Positions 9,100 through 20,645 of a stretch of 28,439 bases of DNA are shown here, piece after piece; position 1 is the first letter of the stretch; every line of letters starts with the position of its first letter. Source of the stretch: Echinostoma caproni (Eukaryota > Platyhelminthes > Trematoda > Plagiorchiida > Echinostomatidae); contig UZAN01043453.1 in assembly GCA_900618425.1 (NCBI GenBank), positions 10,754 to 39,192 of the forward strand, given 5' to 3'. A program made the position numbers and the translations under genes. The notes beneath the pieces are model-generated. The model saw only the letters and a list, made by a program, of their open reading frames with translations, was not told where the DNA came from and searched no databases.

Positions 9100-11175
9100 C
9101 TCGGTACATTCAGTGTATATTGTGCAAAGCTATCGAAAAGTTTGAGTTCCACAGAAGCCGATACTGTTATCTCAATTCAGTCAGTTTTTAACGTAAAATC
9201 ACGAGGAATTAATGCGGTTCATTCGAGAAATAGCTCATGGCAATATTTGACTGTACAAATTTAATGCTCACTATTGTATTGAAAAGTTCGGAGTAATTAA
9301 CAAAGCTTACGCGCAATGGAAATATTTGTGATGACCGGTAAAGAGCACTGTTCTGTTCTGTTTGCGTACAACTTGTGCGTCGGTCAGGACTCGATTGAAT
9401 CTAACTGATGGGGAATAAACGATCTCCTAATGAGTTAGACACACCCATGACGATCCTCAGTGTCTGGGAAATGTGAACTCATTCAAACACGATACTCTAA
9501 ATAGATTGCACAGGTTTCAGAATATACATGCGTTAGAGTTGGCTTCTGGCTTTGTCAGCAAAAGTTATTTTGCCGACAAGAATGAATAATGATCACCTCA
9601 ATTATGATGATTTTGGAACGGAAATTATGCACTTCTTTTCTCGAAGCTTTTGGGTTTTTAAATACTACTAAGATAGATCTATTTTTTGTTGGATCAAGTA
9701 GCGGGATCGCACCGGGCCCATTAATACTTAGACAATGCCCCATAGGGAGAAATGCTAATTGAAGCTTTTCTGAGTAGTCGGTTTTGTCCGAACCCAAGAC
9801 AACACACGGATTCTACCGAGTTTCCACAGGCTGAGCGGTTTTCCTGTGTTTTATTTTGCCTATAATTCACTTTCTGCTTGATTTTGTTGTTGGCAGGAAT
9901 AACAAATTAGTGTCTAATCAGTTCTGTCATGACCCTTGGGAACTTTCTCCCATCCGAACGTGTCCATCGCATGCTAGTCTGCCATCCCGTATTAAATCAG
10001 TGAACCAGTGCTTTCTCGACAAATGCGAGGCATGTGTCGCTTAGAAATTAGTGATGCTCTATTGTTCTCGAATACAGACAAAAACAGTGCTTTTCAACTG
10101 AAGCTCCGAACAGTCTCTGTGCATTTGTTTCGGGGTTAGCAGTTGCATGTATTTCACTGTTTTTTCTTACCTTGTTCCTCTCTCGCTTTCTATATATGTA
10201 TGGATAAATATGCGCCAATCGGATCGGATGATGGTCTTTCATTCAGCAATGCTGTTTGTTGCTCTGCAAATCGCCTCGCTGCAAATCTTCCTCTGCGCGG
10301 TAATCTGTCCGCGGTTTGGCATGCATACTGAGTGGGCGGAGAAGTAGCTCTTAGGCATAACGTCAGGTGAGGATATTTCCCTTGAGAATATTGTTCACTG
10401 ACTAACTATAGTAAGTAGTAAGTTAACTAACCAATTAATGCTATATAAACAAGCGTGTGGGTCAATGTGCTGGTTGGTCGACTGATTTGATCTGTGGCGC
10501 ATCGGGTTGTGAGGAGTGGGGCTTGCGAATACGGCTGAGGTTGAGGGATTATTAGCTGTGTGCGTACGCGGGTTCGAGGGAAGCAAGAGCGTGTGCGCTT
10601 GTACGTATGAGTCAGTCAAATGAGTGACTTGGATGAAGTTAATAGGGTTCGAAGGCACGGAGTAATGAAAGATGTGAGTAATGTTAACGGGCACACAAGC
10701 CAGGCAATCGGTTCTCCATAGAATGAGTATGTGTGCGCTGGAGGGAGTGAGGAGGCTTGGTTTTACGGTGATTTGGGAATAACACCACAACTACATTTAT
10801 TTCTTGTGAAATTCGTTCGAAATCTGTTCTCGACTGAACTATTGTTGTTTCGCACTTGGATTCGATTGTTTTAGTAATCAGTGTCTGAACAAATAGTCTG
10901 TATTTAACTATCCCTTAAAATTATGTGTAGACCAGGCACAATGAACGTTTATATTACAGGTTTTGTAGAATTGATTCCATGAGAACGCAGAATGAAAGGC
11001 TGATGGTGAATTTTGTATGTGAAGGTGAATTCTCAGTTCTGTCTTTCCAAATATTTCTGATCAAAGCTACTTCTTGAAAACTTTATTTAATTTGAAATTT
11101 CGTACGTACTTTGAGTACTTGATTGAAGTGGTTTACTGAGTAACGTCTTTCATCAACATCGCCATTGAATTTCGC

Positions 11176-11194
11176 CCTCCCTCTCTCTCTCTCT
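11176..11194. repeat. Short (CT)n tract
   Basis: About nine CT units, GA in the calcium sensor transcript, within the long intron. Confidence 0.75.
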
Positions 11195-11376
11195 ACGAGT
11201 AAGCCCGAAAGAAAAACTACATGGTATCAGTCCAGTACGTTGGGAAGGACTATAAGAACTATAAAATTGCGACTAGCATTAGCCTTGTCATATTCGTTTG
11301 ATTTGTTTATTCGCCCCTGTCATCGTTACTAACTGAGCTCTAATCGGCCAATCAGATATATGTATTATGATCACCT

Positions 11377-11393
11377 TATATATATATATATAA
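11377..11393. repeat. Short (TA)n tract
   Basis: About eight TA units in AT-rich intron sequence. Confidence 0.75.
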
Positions 11394-12000
11394 ACGCCTG
11401 ATGCGATTTATCGAAAAGAAATTTCTTCGTGAATACCGTTCTCTACATTGTCTACGGGACTATGTTACGATTCAAAATTTATTGGTTGAAGCATCTAACC
11501 CGTAGACAGATCTTAGTTATTGTTCAGCAATAATTCATCTCGAAAGAACGCACCAAAATACAAATGAGACTTTTCTATCCCAGTAGCTGTCTAATGCGCA
11601 TTTTACACCGACAGAGATCGGAATAAAATCATGCTGAACCTGTTCATTGTGGTATACTGCATCAGTGTCCAATTGTAGGTCGCATTTTATGTCTTTTCAA
11701 GTAGAGCGGGTGATTTCACTTGAGCTTTTGGTTTTTTTTAAGCTGAAGCAGTTAGATTCTCATCATTCAACTAACCTGCTGTATTATGGGTTGTTGATGA
11801 TACGGAAGCACACTAAACTTCTTCCATTAAGACTGCCCTGATATTTCAAGTGAACCAGTGATTCTGGGGGCTATCGCTGGAAAACTCATCTGAGGTAATG
11901 AACAAATTTTAGGGGTGGGCGTCGCAGAATGAAGGATAGATCAAAGAGCGAGATAGGTAAAGAGAAGAAAACATTAGCGGTGTCGGTATGTATGGATCGG

Positions 12001-12041
12001 GGTGTGTGTGNGGGGGGGGGGGGGTGTACCGTAAGACTTAC
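12001..12041 (-). promoter_or_regulatory. Splice donor followed by a C-run and CA tract
   Basis: In transcript sense the donor gtaagt is followed after about nine bases by a run of some 13 C, one undetermined base (12011), then CACACACAC. CA- and C-rich tracts just inside an intron are bound in animals by hnRNP L and PCBP-type proteins, which can change splice-site use; that they do so here is inference. The undetermined base at the junction means the true tract length is uncertain. Confidence 0.45.
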
Positions 12042-12314
12042 TCGTATAATTTCAACCATCTCTGTTCGTTCTATTGTCCCGTTCCCGTCAATATCGTACA
12101 TCTGATAGGCCCATTCTAGTTTCTCCTCAGGATCTCCGCCTGATGTGATATTGATTGCGAGAAGAAATTCTTTGAAATCGATTCGACCGGAATTGTCCTT
12201 GTCAAATGTCCGAAATACGTGTGTGCAAAACTCTTCCGCGTTTCCGTCCGGGAAGAAACCGGAATAGACTTCGATGAATTTCTTTTTACTCAGCTGACCT
12301 GATGGACAGTCCCT
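12042..12314 (-). CDS. Neuronal calcium sensor (NCS/hippocalcin-like), internal coding exon with EF-hands 1-3
   Basis: This exon encodes 91 residues beginning [13 protein letters not shown], the degenerate EF-hand 1 whose Cys-Pro motif is a hallmark of the recoverin/NCS family. EF-hand 2 has loop [12 protein letters not shown] (residues 38-49) and EF-hand 3 has loop [12 protein letters not shown] (residues 74-85). Both have acidic or polar ligands at 1, 3, 5 and 9, Gly at 6 and Glu at 12, so both should bind calcium. The acceptor is gcttcctatcgcag and the donor cga|gtaagt is a perfect consensus. Upstream read-through to an ATG at 12371 is intronic. With the terminal exon the known part is 153 residues; the family is about 190, so about 35 N-terminal residues are missing. 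The segment [13 protein letters not shown] resembles the ncs-2/hippocalcin-like branch more than frequenin, but orthology is not settled. Confidence 0.95.
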
Positions 12315-12686
12315 CTGCGATAGGAAGCGAAACAGCCGGATTGCGATGGGGATTTCGTAGTGTGAGTTCATGGATCACCGGTAGATGCGGTTGAAAAGCA
12401 AATTGGGAGGGTGGAGGTGAGGGGGAGAAATGGTATAAAACATCATCGTCAATAAAGGGATTAATTATTATCATGATCATGATGAACGACAGAAACAGAA
12501 AGCGAAAAGTTTTTCACCGTTGAAATCCAATTGATAAAGTACGATTGCTTCACATAGCAGGCAGATATTTCTACACGCTAAACAGGTTTGTACATTTAAC
12601 ATCAGAAGCTAACTGTAATCGCGTAAAATTGAAAAAAAAAGTTTGTTGAAATTACCGAAAGTTTGGGATCAGCTGTGAGATCAGCA

Positions 12687-12984
<298 letters not shown>

Positions 12985-14424
12985 ATGCATTTCCATCTGT
13001 CCATCCGCCTGTCTAAGCCGTTAACTGAATAGCATTTTTCGAATCATTGGATCATGGGTTTAGATTTTTATGTTTTCCCTTATTAGATTTTATAATTTTG
13101 ACAAAAGTTTGTCGTCCTTATTGCTTTAAGACCAAGATAGCTTGCTACACTGAACGAATAGTAGGAACATCTTGGTTCAATAATTATCGCGCTAGGACAA
13201 ACCAAATAATTGTCAGCACCGTTTTCATCTAGTGTGTTATTTCGGTTTTCTTTTAATTTGACAGTGGTCCCGTGTGTAATGCGCACTGAGTAGGTGAGTT
13301 TCACTCGGCTAATAGTTGTGGTCTGATCCAAACAGTCCATTTGACCGAATCTGCCGCACGCATTGTTCCTTTCTCGCTCACCCCAACCGAGACTCCAGTT
13401 GTGCACAACTGAGACCCCTTTATTGTGCGGGGTGGATTAGTCTTAGCTTGATATACATATACTTAAGGGATCTGGAGACTCCACGTAAACACCCGCTTCA
13501 TAAATCGATTGAAGGATTGGTAAACTGATTGATTGAATAAGCCAGGTTTGACGTGAGCCAGCGGATTATTTTCGGTTGCAACACTGCCCGTCCAATCCCC
13601 CGAGATCATCCTATTTCATTAATCTCGTCAATGTTGAGTTTATGAAGTCAGTCTAATGGATGCATCTGAACCGAAAATCCCATTCACCCTCATCCTCGCA
13701 ACAGAGCACCTGCNCGACAACAAACACTCATTCCGGCAAAATGAGAGAACAGACCACACACACACACAGGTGGTCCACACGAGCACACACACATACATAG
13801 ATACACACAAGTAAGCGAAGTCCGATGAACTTGAGGAAACGACGAACGGATGAAACCCAGCACAAATGCTCAGATTCTGTCAATTATAGACACGGAATGT
13901 GTAATGAGCCTGACGGAGACATCCCTAAAAACCAAATTTACCAGATCGGCAGCCTAAAATTAGCTATCGCAAAGCATACACACACGGAGTACTAGAAAAT
14001 AGCACCAGGTGAGAACTCAACGGCAAGTGTTTTCCAGTGAGACTATCGTAGAGTGAAGAGTATATCAAGCCCGTCCTGGACTCAGTCGAGTGACTGACTG
14101 TGATGGCATGGACAATAACGCCTTGTCGCCATTGCGTCCTCGCCTCACCACCACAACGGAGCATAAAATGAAAAATTGTAAAAGGGAGAAAAATAAACGA
14201 CCAGAAAAATCTCTTATCACGTAGGTAGACAATGGTGAATGCGTGTGTACGTTTAGGGCATGTGGACTACCGCTCCCACTGCTCTTACTCCTGTGTTGGA
14301 TAACGCTTCGTCAATATTTCAGTCGTTTTCTAAGTTTTTTTCCCAAGGCCACTAAACAGGTGTATTCGTGTTTTACAATCTTGTCCGGTAATAATAGATG
14401 CTTTTACTTCCATCTTTCTGGAAG
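12985..14424. other. Non-coding stretch with short CA tracts; nothing else recognised
   Basis: The stretch contains imperfect CA tracts at about 13754-13768 and 13784-13794 and an undetermined base at 13714. The open frames on both strands (up to 107 codons) show no domain and are what chance gives at this base composition. It is probably intron or 5' flank of the calcium sensor gene. Confidence 0.4.
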
Positions 14425-14600
14425 TGAGCAAATAAATGTACAGCTAACTTCCTGGAAAGAGTTCTCGGACATACAATGACTGCGTGGGGAATTATAGAAA
14501 TGGGGAAAGTTAATGCCGACGACGGGGTTCGAACTATGGACAAACAGATCAGTGTTCTAGTTGCCAAAGCCACCCATTTGCCACTATTGGGTTCAATTCA
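14425..14600 (-). mobile_element. tRNA-like SINE, probable diverged family B copy
   Basis: Read on the minus strand there is an A-box match TGGCAAATGGG, then about 40 nt later a near-perfect B-box AGTTCGAACCCC. Next come a GTCGTCGGC block, CTTTCCCC, and later CTTTCCAGGAAG, in the same order as the downstream blocks of the clearer family B copies. Sequence identity to them is low, so membership is tentative. The A/B-box pair itself is clear. Confidence 0.45.
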
Positions 14601-15099
14601 AATAGGTGATAACAACTGACGGTATTCTGAGCTAGATTACTGACATTATTACACACTACTATTTTTGCACGAAAGTAATTGAATCGAATAATTGTTTTAC
14701 AAACTTTTCAGTGTTGACGAAAGGTGAATACGCAAATTTCGGGCTGGAAATAGGATGGCCTAGTTCCAAAAAGTACCAATCACCCTTTGGGTTTTCATTC
14801 AGATCAATAACTCTAATCCGATTGTTTTCACGGAACGAGGTGCACGGGACTTATAATTCAACATAAATTCCCTCATGCTCAGTCAGATTCGATCCGAAAA
14901 GACACTCTAAAGATACCGACTTGTAATATTGCTCTTAGTCTGCCGTGCGATTGGAATTGATCGTGTGGATTTGTCCTCAGTTGTGAACACCTTCCCGGGT
15001 GTTTTGAATTTCCGTTTTGATCTTTACCGCCCCGACAGATTCCCCTTTCCCACACCTGGAAGACCTTCAGATGAAGTGAGCAACAGGTATACAAAAATT

Positions 15100-16640
15100 A
15101 AGACCAAGCTTTAGTCAAACAAATATCAAAAGTATGATCTGGACTTCACGAGGAAACTCTACTTGGCGATCGTGATTGTAGGAAAATCTGGAGTGAAATG
15201 AAATCCGTTGAAAACAAAATCGAACTATATGGACCTCACCTCACAGCAGCTCAACCCAACTGCGTGATTTCCAAATCAAATTAAACGGAGTCACATCAGA
15301 GTCGCATTTCCAGTCAGTTGATCGGTATGAAATTTTGCATGTCAATTCAATTCAGGTACCTCGAAACATCAAATGCTTCCGGTCCCGGTGGACTAAATCC
15401 TACCGTACGCAGGGAATACGCGTGTTATCTGGCCGAACGATTTACCGGTGTTTTCAACCGTTTCTTTCAGGAACAAAAACGTGCCAACTGTTGGAAACCC
15501 CATACGCATCACACCAGTCCCCAAAGGAAAGCTACGAAATTTCGTCCAGTCCCCTGCGCTTCCACTTTACTAAGGATTTTTGAGGAGTTTATGCTCAAAG
15601 ACATAATTCCCAAAACTCATCGGTAAGATCACAGACAATTCGCCCATTATAAACAACGTTCCACCTTAAACGTCCTTACCCGCATGGTGCATCCAGTTTT
15701 GCAATCCATGGAACAGCTCAGTATGGCATTTTGTGTGTTTCCTCGGGGAAAGTAATCCATTCAGCTGTGTCGAATGGGACAGGCCTTTCTCTTTACTCCA
15801 AGATACTGGATTCTCCAAGATCATTCTACTGATAGGGCAAACTTCACCGAATTTCTTCGACAAACTCTTGACCCCCTATGGTTCAATTCAGGGATGCTCT
15901 AAGAAGCAATACTTTCCCATTCTCTTTTCGCTTTCTCTATTCGGGATCTAACCTCCGACTCAGAAAATCATATCAAGTATGCCGATGATGTCATCATAGA
16001 TTCCTAATTCAAACGTGATTTCCTTTTCTCGTAGCTTCAAACCAATTTATCTTATATGTCTTCGCATTTCTAATTTTATAATAAAGCCCCAAAATGTATT
16101 GATTTTAACTTCTCGCTCGCCAAAGGAGAACGGTTGCATTCCTTTGAAAGAAATTGATCCGTACTCTATTTTGGCAATCGGACTGTTCCCCAGGTACGTT
16201 TATTGCAATACGGTGGTTTACTATCTATCACGAACTAACGTGCACCTCACATTTCAACTGCACTTTTTAAAAAGATTCAACGATTGTGTTTCTTTACTTT
16301 CCGCTTCTCCTTTCAAAAATTCCCCTCTATACACTCATACGATCCGAATATTCTTGTGTTATCGCTCACCTGCTTTGCTACTCTCCAGTTTAATTTGCCG
16401 GGATAAAAAGTTAAAGACTGCGAAATTCTATGCTGGCCTCGTAAAATTATTTCACACACAAGCGACGTTCCCTGTCTACACTTGCTCAACTTCATCGTCG
16501 ACAAACATTTTACCTCTTGCAAAAAACGTTTGGTACAATATTCTATCAGAGGACTTCAACAATGGGTATCCACTTCTGTAATCAGGTTTCATTATAAAAC
16601 TGTGCACACTCAGATCAGTGCTTACCGTTTGTCTGTTGCA
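15100..16640 (+). mobile_element. Decayed non-LTR retrotransposon (CR1/jockey-type LINE)
   Basis: The left part (about 15160-15330) shows a pre-RT linker in pieces: DRDCRKIWSEMKSVENK in one frame and, after a shift, QLRDFQIKLNGV. Reverse transcriptase follows (see the pseudogene entry). The right part, to about 16580, resembles the thumb and C-terminal region of CR1/jockey proteins in a 188-codon frame. No 5' UTR, complete endonuclease or 3' tail repeat is visible, so both ends are approximate. It lies on the plus strand, opposite to the calcium sensor gene. Confidence 0.7.
15372..16581 (+). pseudogene. Reverse transcriptase pseudogene of a non-LTR element
   Basis: Conserved blocks of the LINE polymerase domain appear in order. 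The NASGPGGLNPTVRREYA block is at 15372 and FRPVPCASTLLRIFEEF at about 15541, where CR1 elements have YRPISLTSTL-type text. VLTRMVHPVLQSME is at about 15672, a degenerate PQGSILSPLLF equivalent at about 15893-15925, then IKYADDVII with the catalytic YADD box at 15978-15989. The blocks fall in different frames with stops between, so at least three frameshifts separate them. No functional polymerase can be made. The best relatives are CR1/jockey-type RTs such as schistosome SR1 or Perere elements, an assignment by recognition only. Confidence 0.72.
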
Positions 16641-18420
16641 TCATATCTAGATTTCTATATTTCTGGCCCAGAAAGTATGCTTCAAAGATAACTTTTTACA
16701 AACGCCAAGTAAATGATGTCCATTTTCGCATTCGTTCGCCATCTTTGACACATTATTGTAATTTTTCTCTGTGTGACCGTGTACGATGATAAATGATTCT
16801 GGTATGCACTGGGCCGAAAATCCATCCATTAGGATGAATAAAGCAACGGATGACTTAACTTGGTACACTTTCAGAAAGCACATCCATTGTCTCTTATCTA
16901 ACGACCTTTACAACCGAGGTCCACTGGACAGAGGAGTGGAACCTGTGTTTACATGTACATTCAGTCGGTTGTATAACCAATCATGTGTTGTGTTAGCCAA
17001 ATTTAGAGAGTAAACCAACGCACTCACACTGATCGACTAACTTTCGGGTAGTACTGGAGAACGTGAAATTGATAATATCTTCCGGGGTTGGAACGTAACC
17101 GAAATTTCGTTACTTTTTCACACAATTTAGATCGCATACATATTCCCAGTTTCCGTATTCCTTTCCGGTTGTACGATGCTATGTTTATTGATTCGATTGG
17201 GTCATCTATGCACCGACAGTTGGAGTTGTGAATGATTTTTTCTCCCATCATTAAGAAGAAGCGTTCGTTTGTGCACATTAAATAAATTCCCGTCCTCATG
17301 ATTTAGGTGTAATTGCGTGTCACAAACTAGAAAATTTATCCTTCTTTAAAAGGAGTCTTACACAATGAAAATCCTCTCATATTCAAAGCTGAAATAAAAG
17401 TATCTTATAACAATGAAAATAACACAGGCACTCGTCAGAGAGAGAGAGGGATTGTGATGCACAGATGATAGTTGAGTTGATAAAGAGGTTTGCAGTGCCA
17501 ATCAAGGATTGTCACGACGTGTGACTTGTTTTGCGGGCGCCCAACGAGTGATCGGTATCTTTCATGCGCGCAAACTTACAGAGTTGCGTGCCAAATCCCA
17601 GATGGGCGTTACAGTGAAAGTTAAAGTTCGGAACAAGTGCTCTTTACCTATAGTTATCAATATACAAGTAGGATGGGGGAAACATAAATCCATTTCCCAA
17701 TTAATAGTCATGTTGCACGAGTGTGATCAATAACTATGATCACAAAAATGGGAGGTAAGCTTCAAAATGTTAATTTGTATATAATTCATTGCTGGAATAA
17801 TTATAAACTGTCACGGAATCCAATTGTTTCTACTCCTTACCGATGGGATGCACGTAGCGGTAAACGTTGAACTGTTTAAACGATCTGGTTCCCGATTTTC
17901 TAGTTCCAACACACAGAGTGAGAAGAATACCACAAACGTGTTTTCGTTGTTACCCATCGTTGCCTATCCAATTTGAAATTTCCGGTAAACATGACAAGCT
18001 GTCTTATTGAAGACATTGACATTCTTAAGAATTGTAATACATCGATCCACGTAATCACCATGATGCAATCCGAACGTGTTAGACACGTGCTCCACTGAAA
18101 ACCGTTCAAAACATTGTGGAGCAGCTTGTTTCGGACAGTAACTTTGTTTATCCTCACCGACTATGACATCATTCCAATAGTGGCGCTCGTGTGTATGGTT
18201 TTGGGGGTTCTCAAACGTTGATACAAGGTGATCCGATCTTGTTCAATCTTAGTTGACGACCATAGGGAAATCGGGAAGCGGAGAACCGATCTTTAGTCAA
18301 ATCACTAAGGTCGGTTTCCATTTCAGAACAGAGGAAATTGGGTGCTTTATCAATTAGTCGAAATGCGAACTCGCCAGCTAGAACAAGCCCGGAAGAACCA
18401 AACAGTCCCATGTGGATTTG
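16641..18420. other. Non-coding stretch; nothing firmly recognised
   Basis: Open frames of 60-95 codons occur on both strands (for example minus 18246 to about 17960 in one frame and plus 17509-17733). Several overlap each other in different frames, and none shows a known domain or flanking splice signals. A short GA tract lies near 17437-17452. Confidence 0.35.
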
Positions 18421-18422
18421 TC

Positions 18423-18604
18423 ACTATTATTCTTTTTCATTTTACTTCCTTTTTATATAAAGATACAGTTTTCAGGAAGGAGGAAGCTGCCAATCAAAGG
18501 TCTGCCATTCAACACATATTGTAGAAAGTCAGGCGGTGGTGGTGGGATTCAAACACACCCCCGGGGTGACAATTTGGTGATGATACCACCGGGCCACCAC
18601 CGAG
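18423..18604 (-). mobile_element. SINE family B, copy 2 (tRNA-derived)
   Basis: On the minus strand this shows a GGTGGCCCGGTGG A-box-like segment, CACCAAATTGTCACC, a B-box GTTTGAATCC (minus 18554-18545), CCACCACCACCGCCTG, then CCTTTGATTGGCAG and TTCCTGAAAACTGTATCTTTAT, ending in an A-rich tail. The order and sequence match 24493-24702 closely, apart from a short difference between the A- and B-boxes. It is a non-autonomous pol III retroposon, in the same orientation as the calcium sensor gene. Confidence 0.75.
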
Positions 18605-19518
18605 GTGAAAATGTAAGATGTTTTGAAGGCCTTCGAGTGCTGTTTGCGACAATTTGAATAAATTTAGCAATGACTGAGAGAACATTATTGCGCATCATTG
18701 CAGCTGTAAGTGTGTTGGATTTGACCAGATGAGAATACCCGCGAATCTATATGATGTTTTAAAACAAGTGAATATGATACCTGCGAAGCAAAATGTTGTG
18801 TGTTCGAGTACTCCTGGTCTCATTATCCCCGGTTAGAAAGAGAAGAGATAAATCAACTAGTATAGACTGACCATAGTCCTACCGAATTGACTAACAAGGC
18901 GAAGATACAAGATACGTGTAGATCAGTAAAAATCACTGGACCGATCTATACACGCAAAATTTAAAACAAAGCGGGTCAGTCAAGTGCAATCCGATGAGAG
19001 TGAACTGGCATTAGTTGCACAATTTTCAACGGCCTGATTTGAAATCTCACTACACAAACACATGACTGATCAGAATTGAACGGCAAATGGATTTGATTTA
19101 GAGCATAGGTGCAGTTCAACCTCGAAGCCTGTTTGGCTCTTCACATCCGGCTGGGGATGACATGATTACCGAAATTTAGTCTAGATTTAAAGGAGGCATC
19201 TCTGTCGAATTACAAGCTAACTACCCATTTCGAATACCAATCTTTCGGTTAGAATACCAGCAAAGTGGATAAGGCGGAATTAGTGAAGTAGAAATGAAGA
19301 AACAGAGACGAAAGGAAAAAGAAATTGACCATCCTTACCCGCGATCAACAGTAACACGCCCCTGATCCCAAGGTCAATCTCAAGGGAATCTTTTCGAATC
19401 TGTCTGTTGTGAACGATACGCGGTGCTAATTAATCTCCCGGTCGTTATCACTGAAGACACATTGGCTTTATCTAACAATGTTGTTCTGAGTTAGTATCAA
19501 CTCTCCTAATATACTTAC

Positions 19519-19576
19519 CAAAGGAGGACCACCCAAACGCAGTTTACAGTCATTCTCTTGACGTACAATATAGTAC
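19519..19576 (-). other. Candidate 58-nt internal exon (weak)
   Basis: On the minus strand a good acceptor (ccttttgttttccgctcag) and a perfect donor (gtaagtat) bracket 58 nt. These read YYIVRQENDCKLRLGGPPL in the frame entered after one base; a second frame is also open. The peptide does not fit the missing N-terminus of the calcium sensor and I do not recognise it. Good splice motifs 58 nt apart can occur by chance, so this is only a lead. Confidence 0.2.
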
Positions 19577-19796
19577 CTGAGCGGAAAACAAAAGGTATAA
19601 TAGTCTGCTATGCTGATTGAGGTTAGGAGACGGCTCAAACAGATAAAGTGTTAGCCATTGGGCTGATGACTTAAAAGCAATCTAATCACGGCCGATTAGT
19701 GCTACTTACTTTCCAGCGTAAAAGCCCTCTGTGAGATAATCTACAAGTGTCCAAAATCAAAAGCCAGCCCACACGGATTACACCAGTTCGACCGAA

Positions 19797-19865
19797 TGAT
19801 GATCATGATCATGCTCATCGTCATCATCAGCAGCAGCGGCAACATCATCCGAGTCATCATCATCA
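19797..19865. repeat. Imperfect CAT/CAG trinucleotide tract with CATGATCATG palindrome
   Basis: GATGATCATGATCATG passes into TCATCATCAGCAGCAGCGGCAA-type sequence and then CATCATCATCAC. It is a degenerate trinucleotide repeat and yields His-rich or Met-rich chance frames on either strand. Confidence 0.6.
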
Positions 19866-20189
19866 CTGCGGCAATCGCAGCCGCTGTTCTAAATGTTTCA
19901 TTGAAATGGAGCGACGTAGGAGCTGGATATGTATACCATGTGTGTAGATCGTCGACTGAAGACGACCAGGAGTGAGGCAAAAACTAAACAGAACTACCCA
20001 TGCATCCCCTTACCATCTACTACAGCATTCAACTATCAACTTCCAAAATCGGTACTACCTCATAAAAATGAAAGTTCGTTTGTTTGTTTCTTTAATGATT
20101 AGACCAAATGAAACCTGTAGTAGTGACGATGAAGGCAGTAACCAGGATTGAGGATTGTCCATACACGATCTAGCTAGCTGATTTACGCG

Positions 20190-20202
20190 TACACACACAC
20201 AC
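20190..20202. repeat. Short (AC)n tract
   Basis: About six AC units, the first of four short dinucleotide tracts between 20190 and 20645. Confidence 0.7.
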
Positions 20203-20324
20203 CCATGGACACGGCGGTTTTGGTTTTATGGCCCCTAAATCGTCGTGTTCGGTTACAGACATTAAACGGTATCACAACAACCCCCGAAATCCCATAAACG
20301 AAGGGGATAAATTTACATATTCAC

Positions 20325-20346
20325 TCACACACACACAGACACACAC
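20325..20346. repeat. Short (CA)n tract
   Basis: About ten CA units with one GA interruption. Confidence 0.75.
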
Positions 20347-20526
20347 GTGTAGTGCGGCCAAATAGCGTTATACGTGAGCAGGTATACAACTTCCGTGTTT
20401 TCAACTCAATCAGTGTGTGTTTCGGTGTGTGCGTACGGTGGTGCCCAGACATGCAAAACCACGACACGAGGGTGCAGATACAGTAGTCTCGGGGGTTCAT
20501 CCAGACTCCGTTGCTTGCCATTATAC

Positions 20527-20546
20527 CACACGCACACACACACACA
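20527..20546. repeat. Short (CA)n tract
   Basis: About eight CA units with one CG interruption near the start. A TG tract about 80 bp to the right is complementary. Confidence 0.75.
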
Positions 20547-20628
20547 GGTGTAAAAAAAGTAAAATAACTAGAGCACGATCAGTGGGAAAAAAACGGTTAA
20601 TCTAATGTCAAATGTGTTAACTTGATTT

Positions 20629-20645
20629 TGTGTGTGTGTGTGTGT
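20629..20645. repeat. Short (TG)n tract
   Basis: About eight TG units, inverted relative to 20527-20546. Confidence 0.75.

Larger units (their letters stand above)
1305..12041 (-). other. 10.7-kb phase-0 intron of the calcium sensor gene
   Basis: The intron is bounded by donor gtaagt (minus 12041-12036) and acceptor tatcgcag (minus 1312-1305). Joining the flanking exons gives MVEIIR followed by AIYSMLG, which matches the uninterrupted EF3-to-EF4 linker of the NCS family, so no coding exon is expected inside. It contains three SINE copies and at least eight microsatellites. The stretches 1305-1950, 2000-3150, 4850-6650, 7820-11170 and 11400-12000 hold nothing I recognise beyond short chance frames and the small palindromes listed separately. 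Confidence 0.88.

Noticed and set aside
10395..10790. 131-codon minus-strand frame
   Set aside because: Low-complexity Ser/Thr/Pro/His-rich translation without recognisable domain; a length expected by chance in this window.
12315..12371. Apparent N-terminus [19 protein letters not shown] on the EF1-3 exon
   Set aside because: It does not resemble any NCS N-terminus, and a good acceptor sits exactly where family similarity begins at RDCPSG, so it is intron read-through.
17965..18411. Two consecutive minus-strand frames that might be one frameshifted gene
   Set aside because: Overlapping frames on the same strand are equally open, and neither part matches anything known to me, so chance is the simpler reading.
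19660..19690. CTGATGAC next to TAGCCATTGGGC, a possible hammerhead or SINE fragment
   Set aside because: No GAAA box or stem II follows, and no B-box is nearby.
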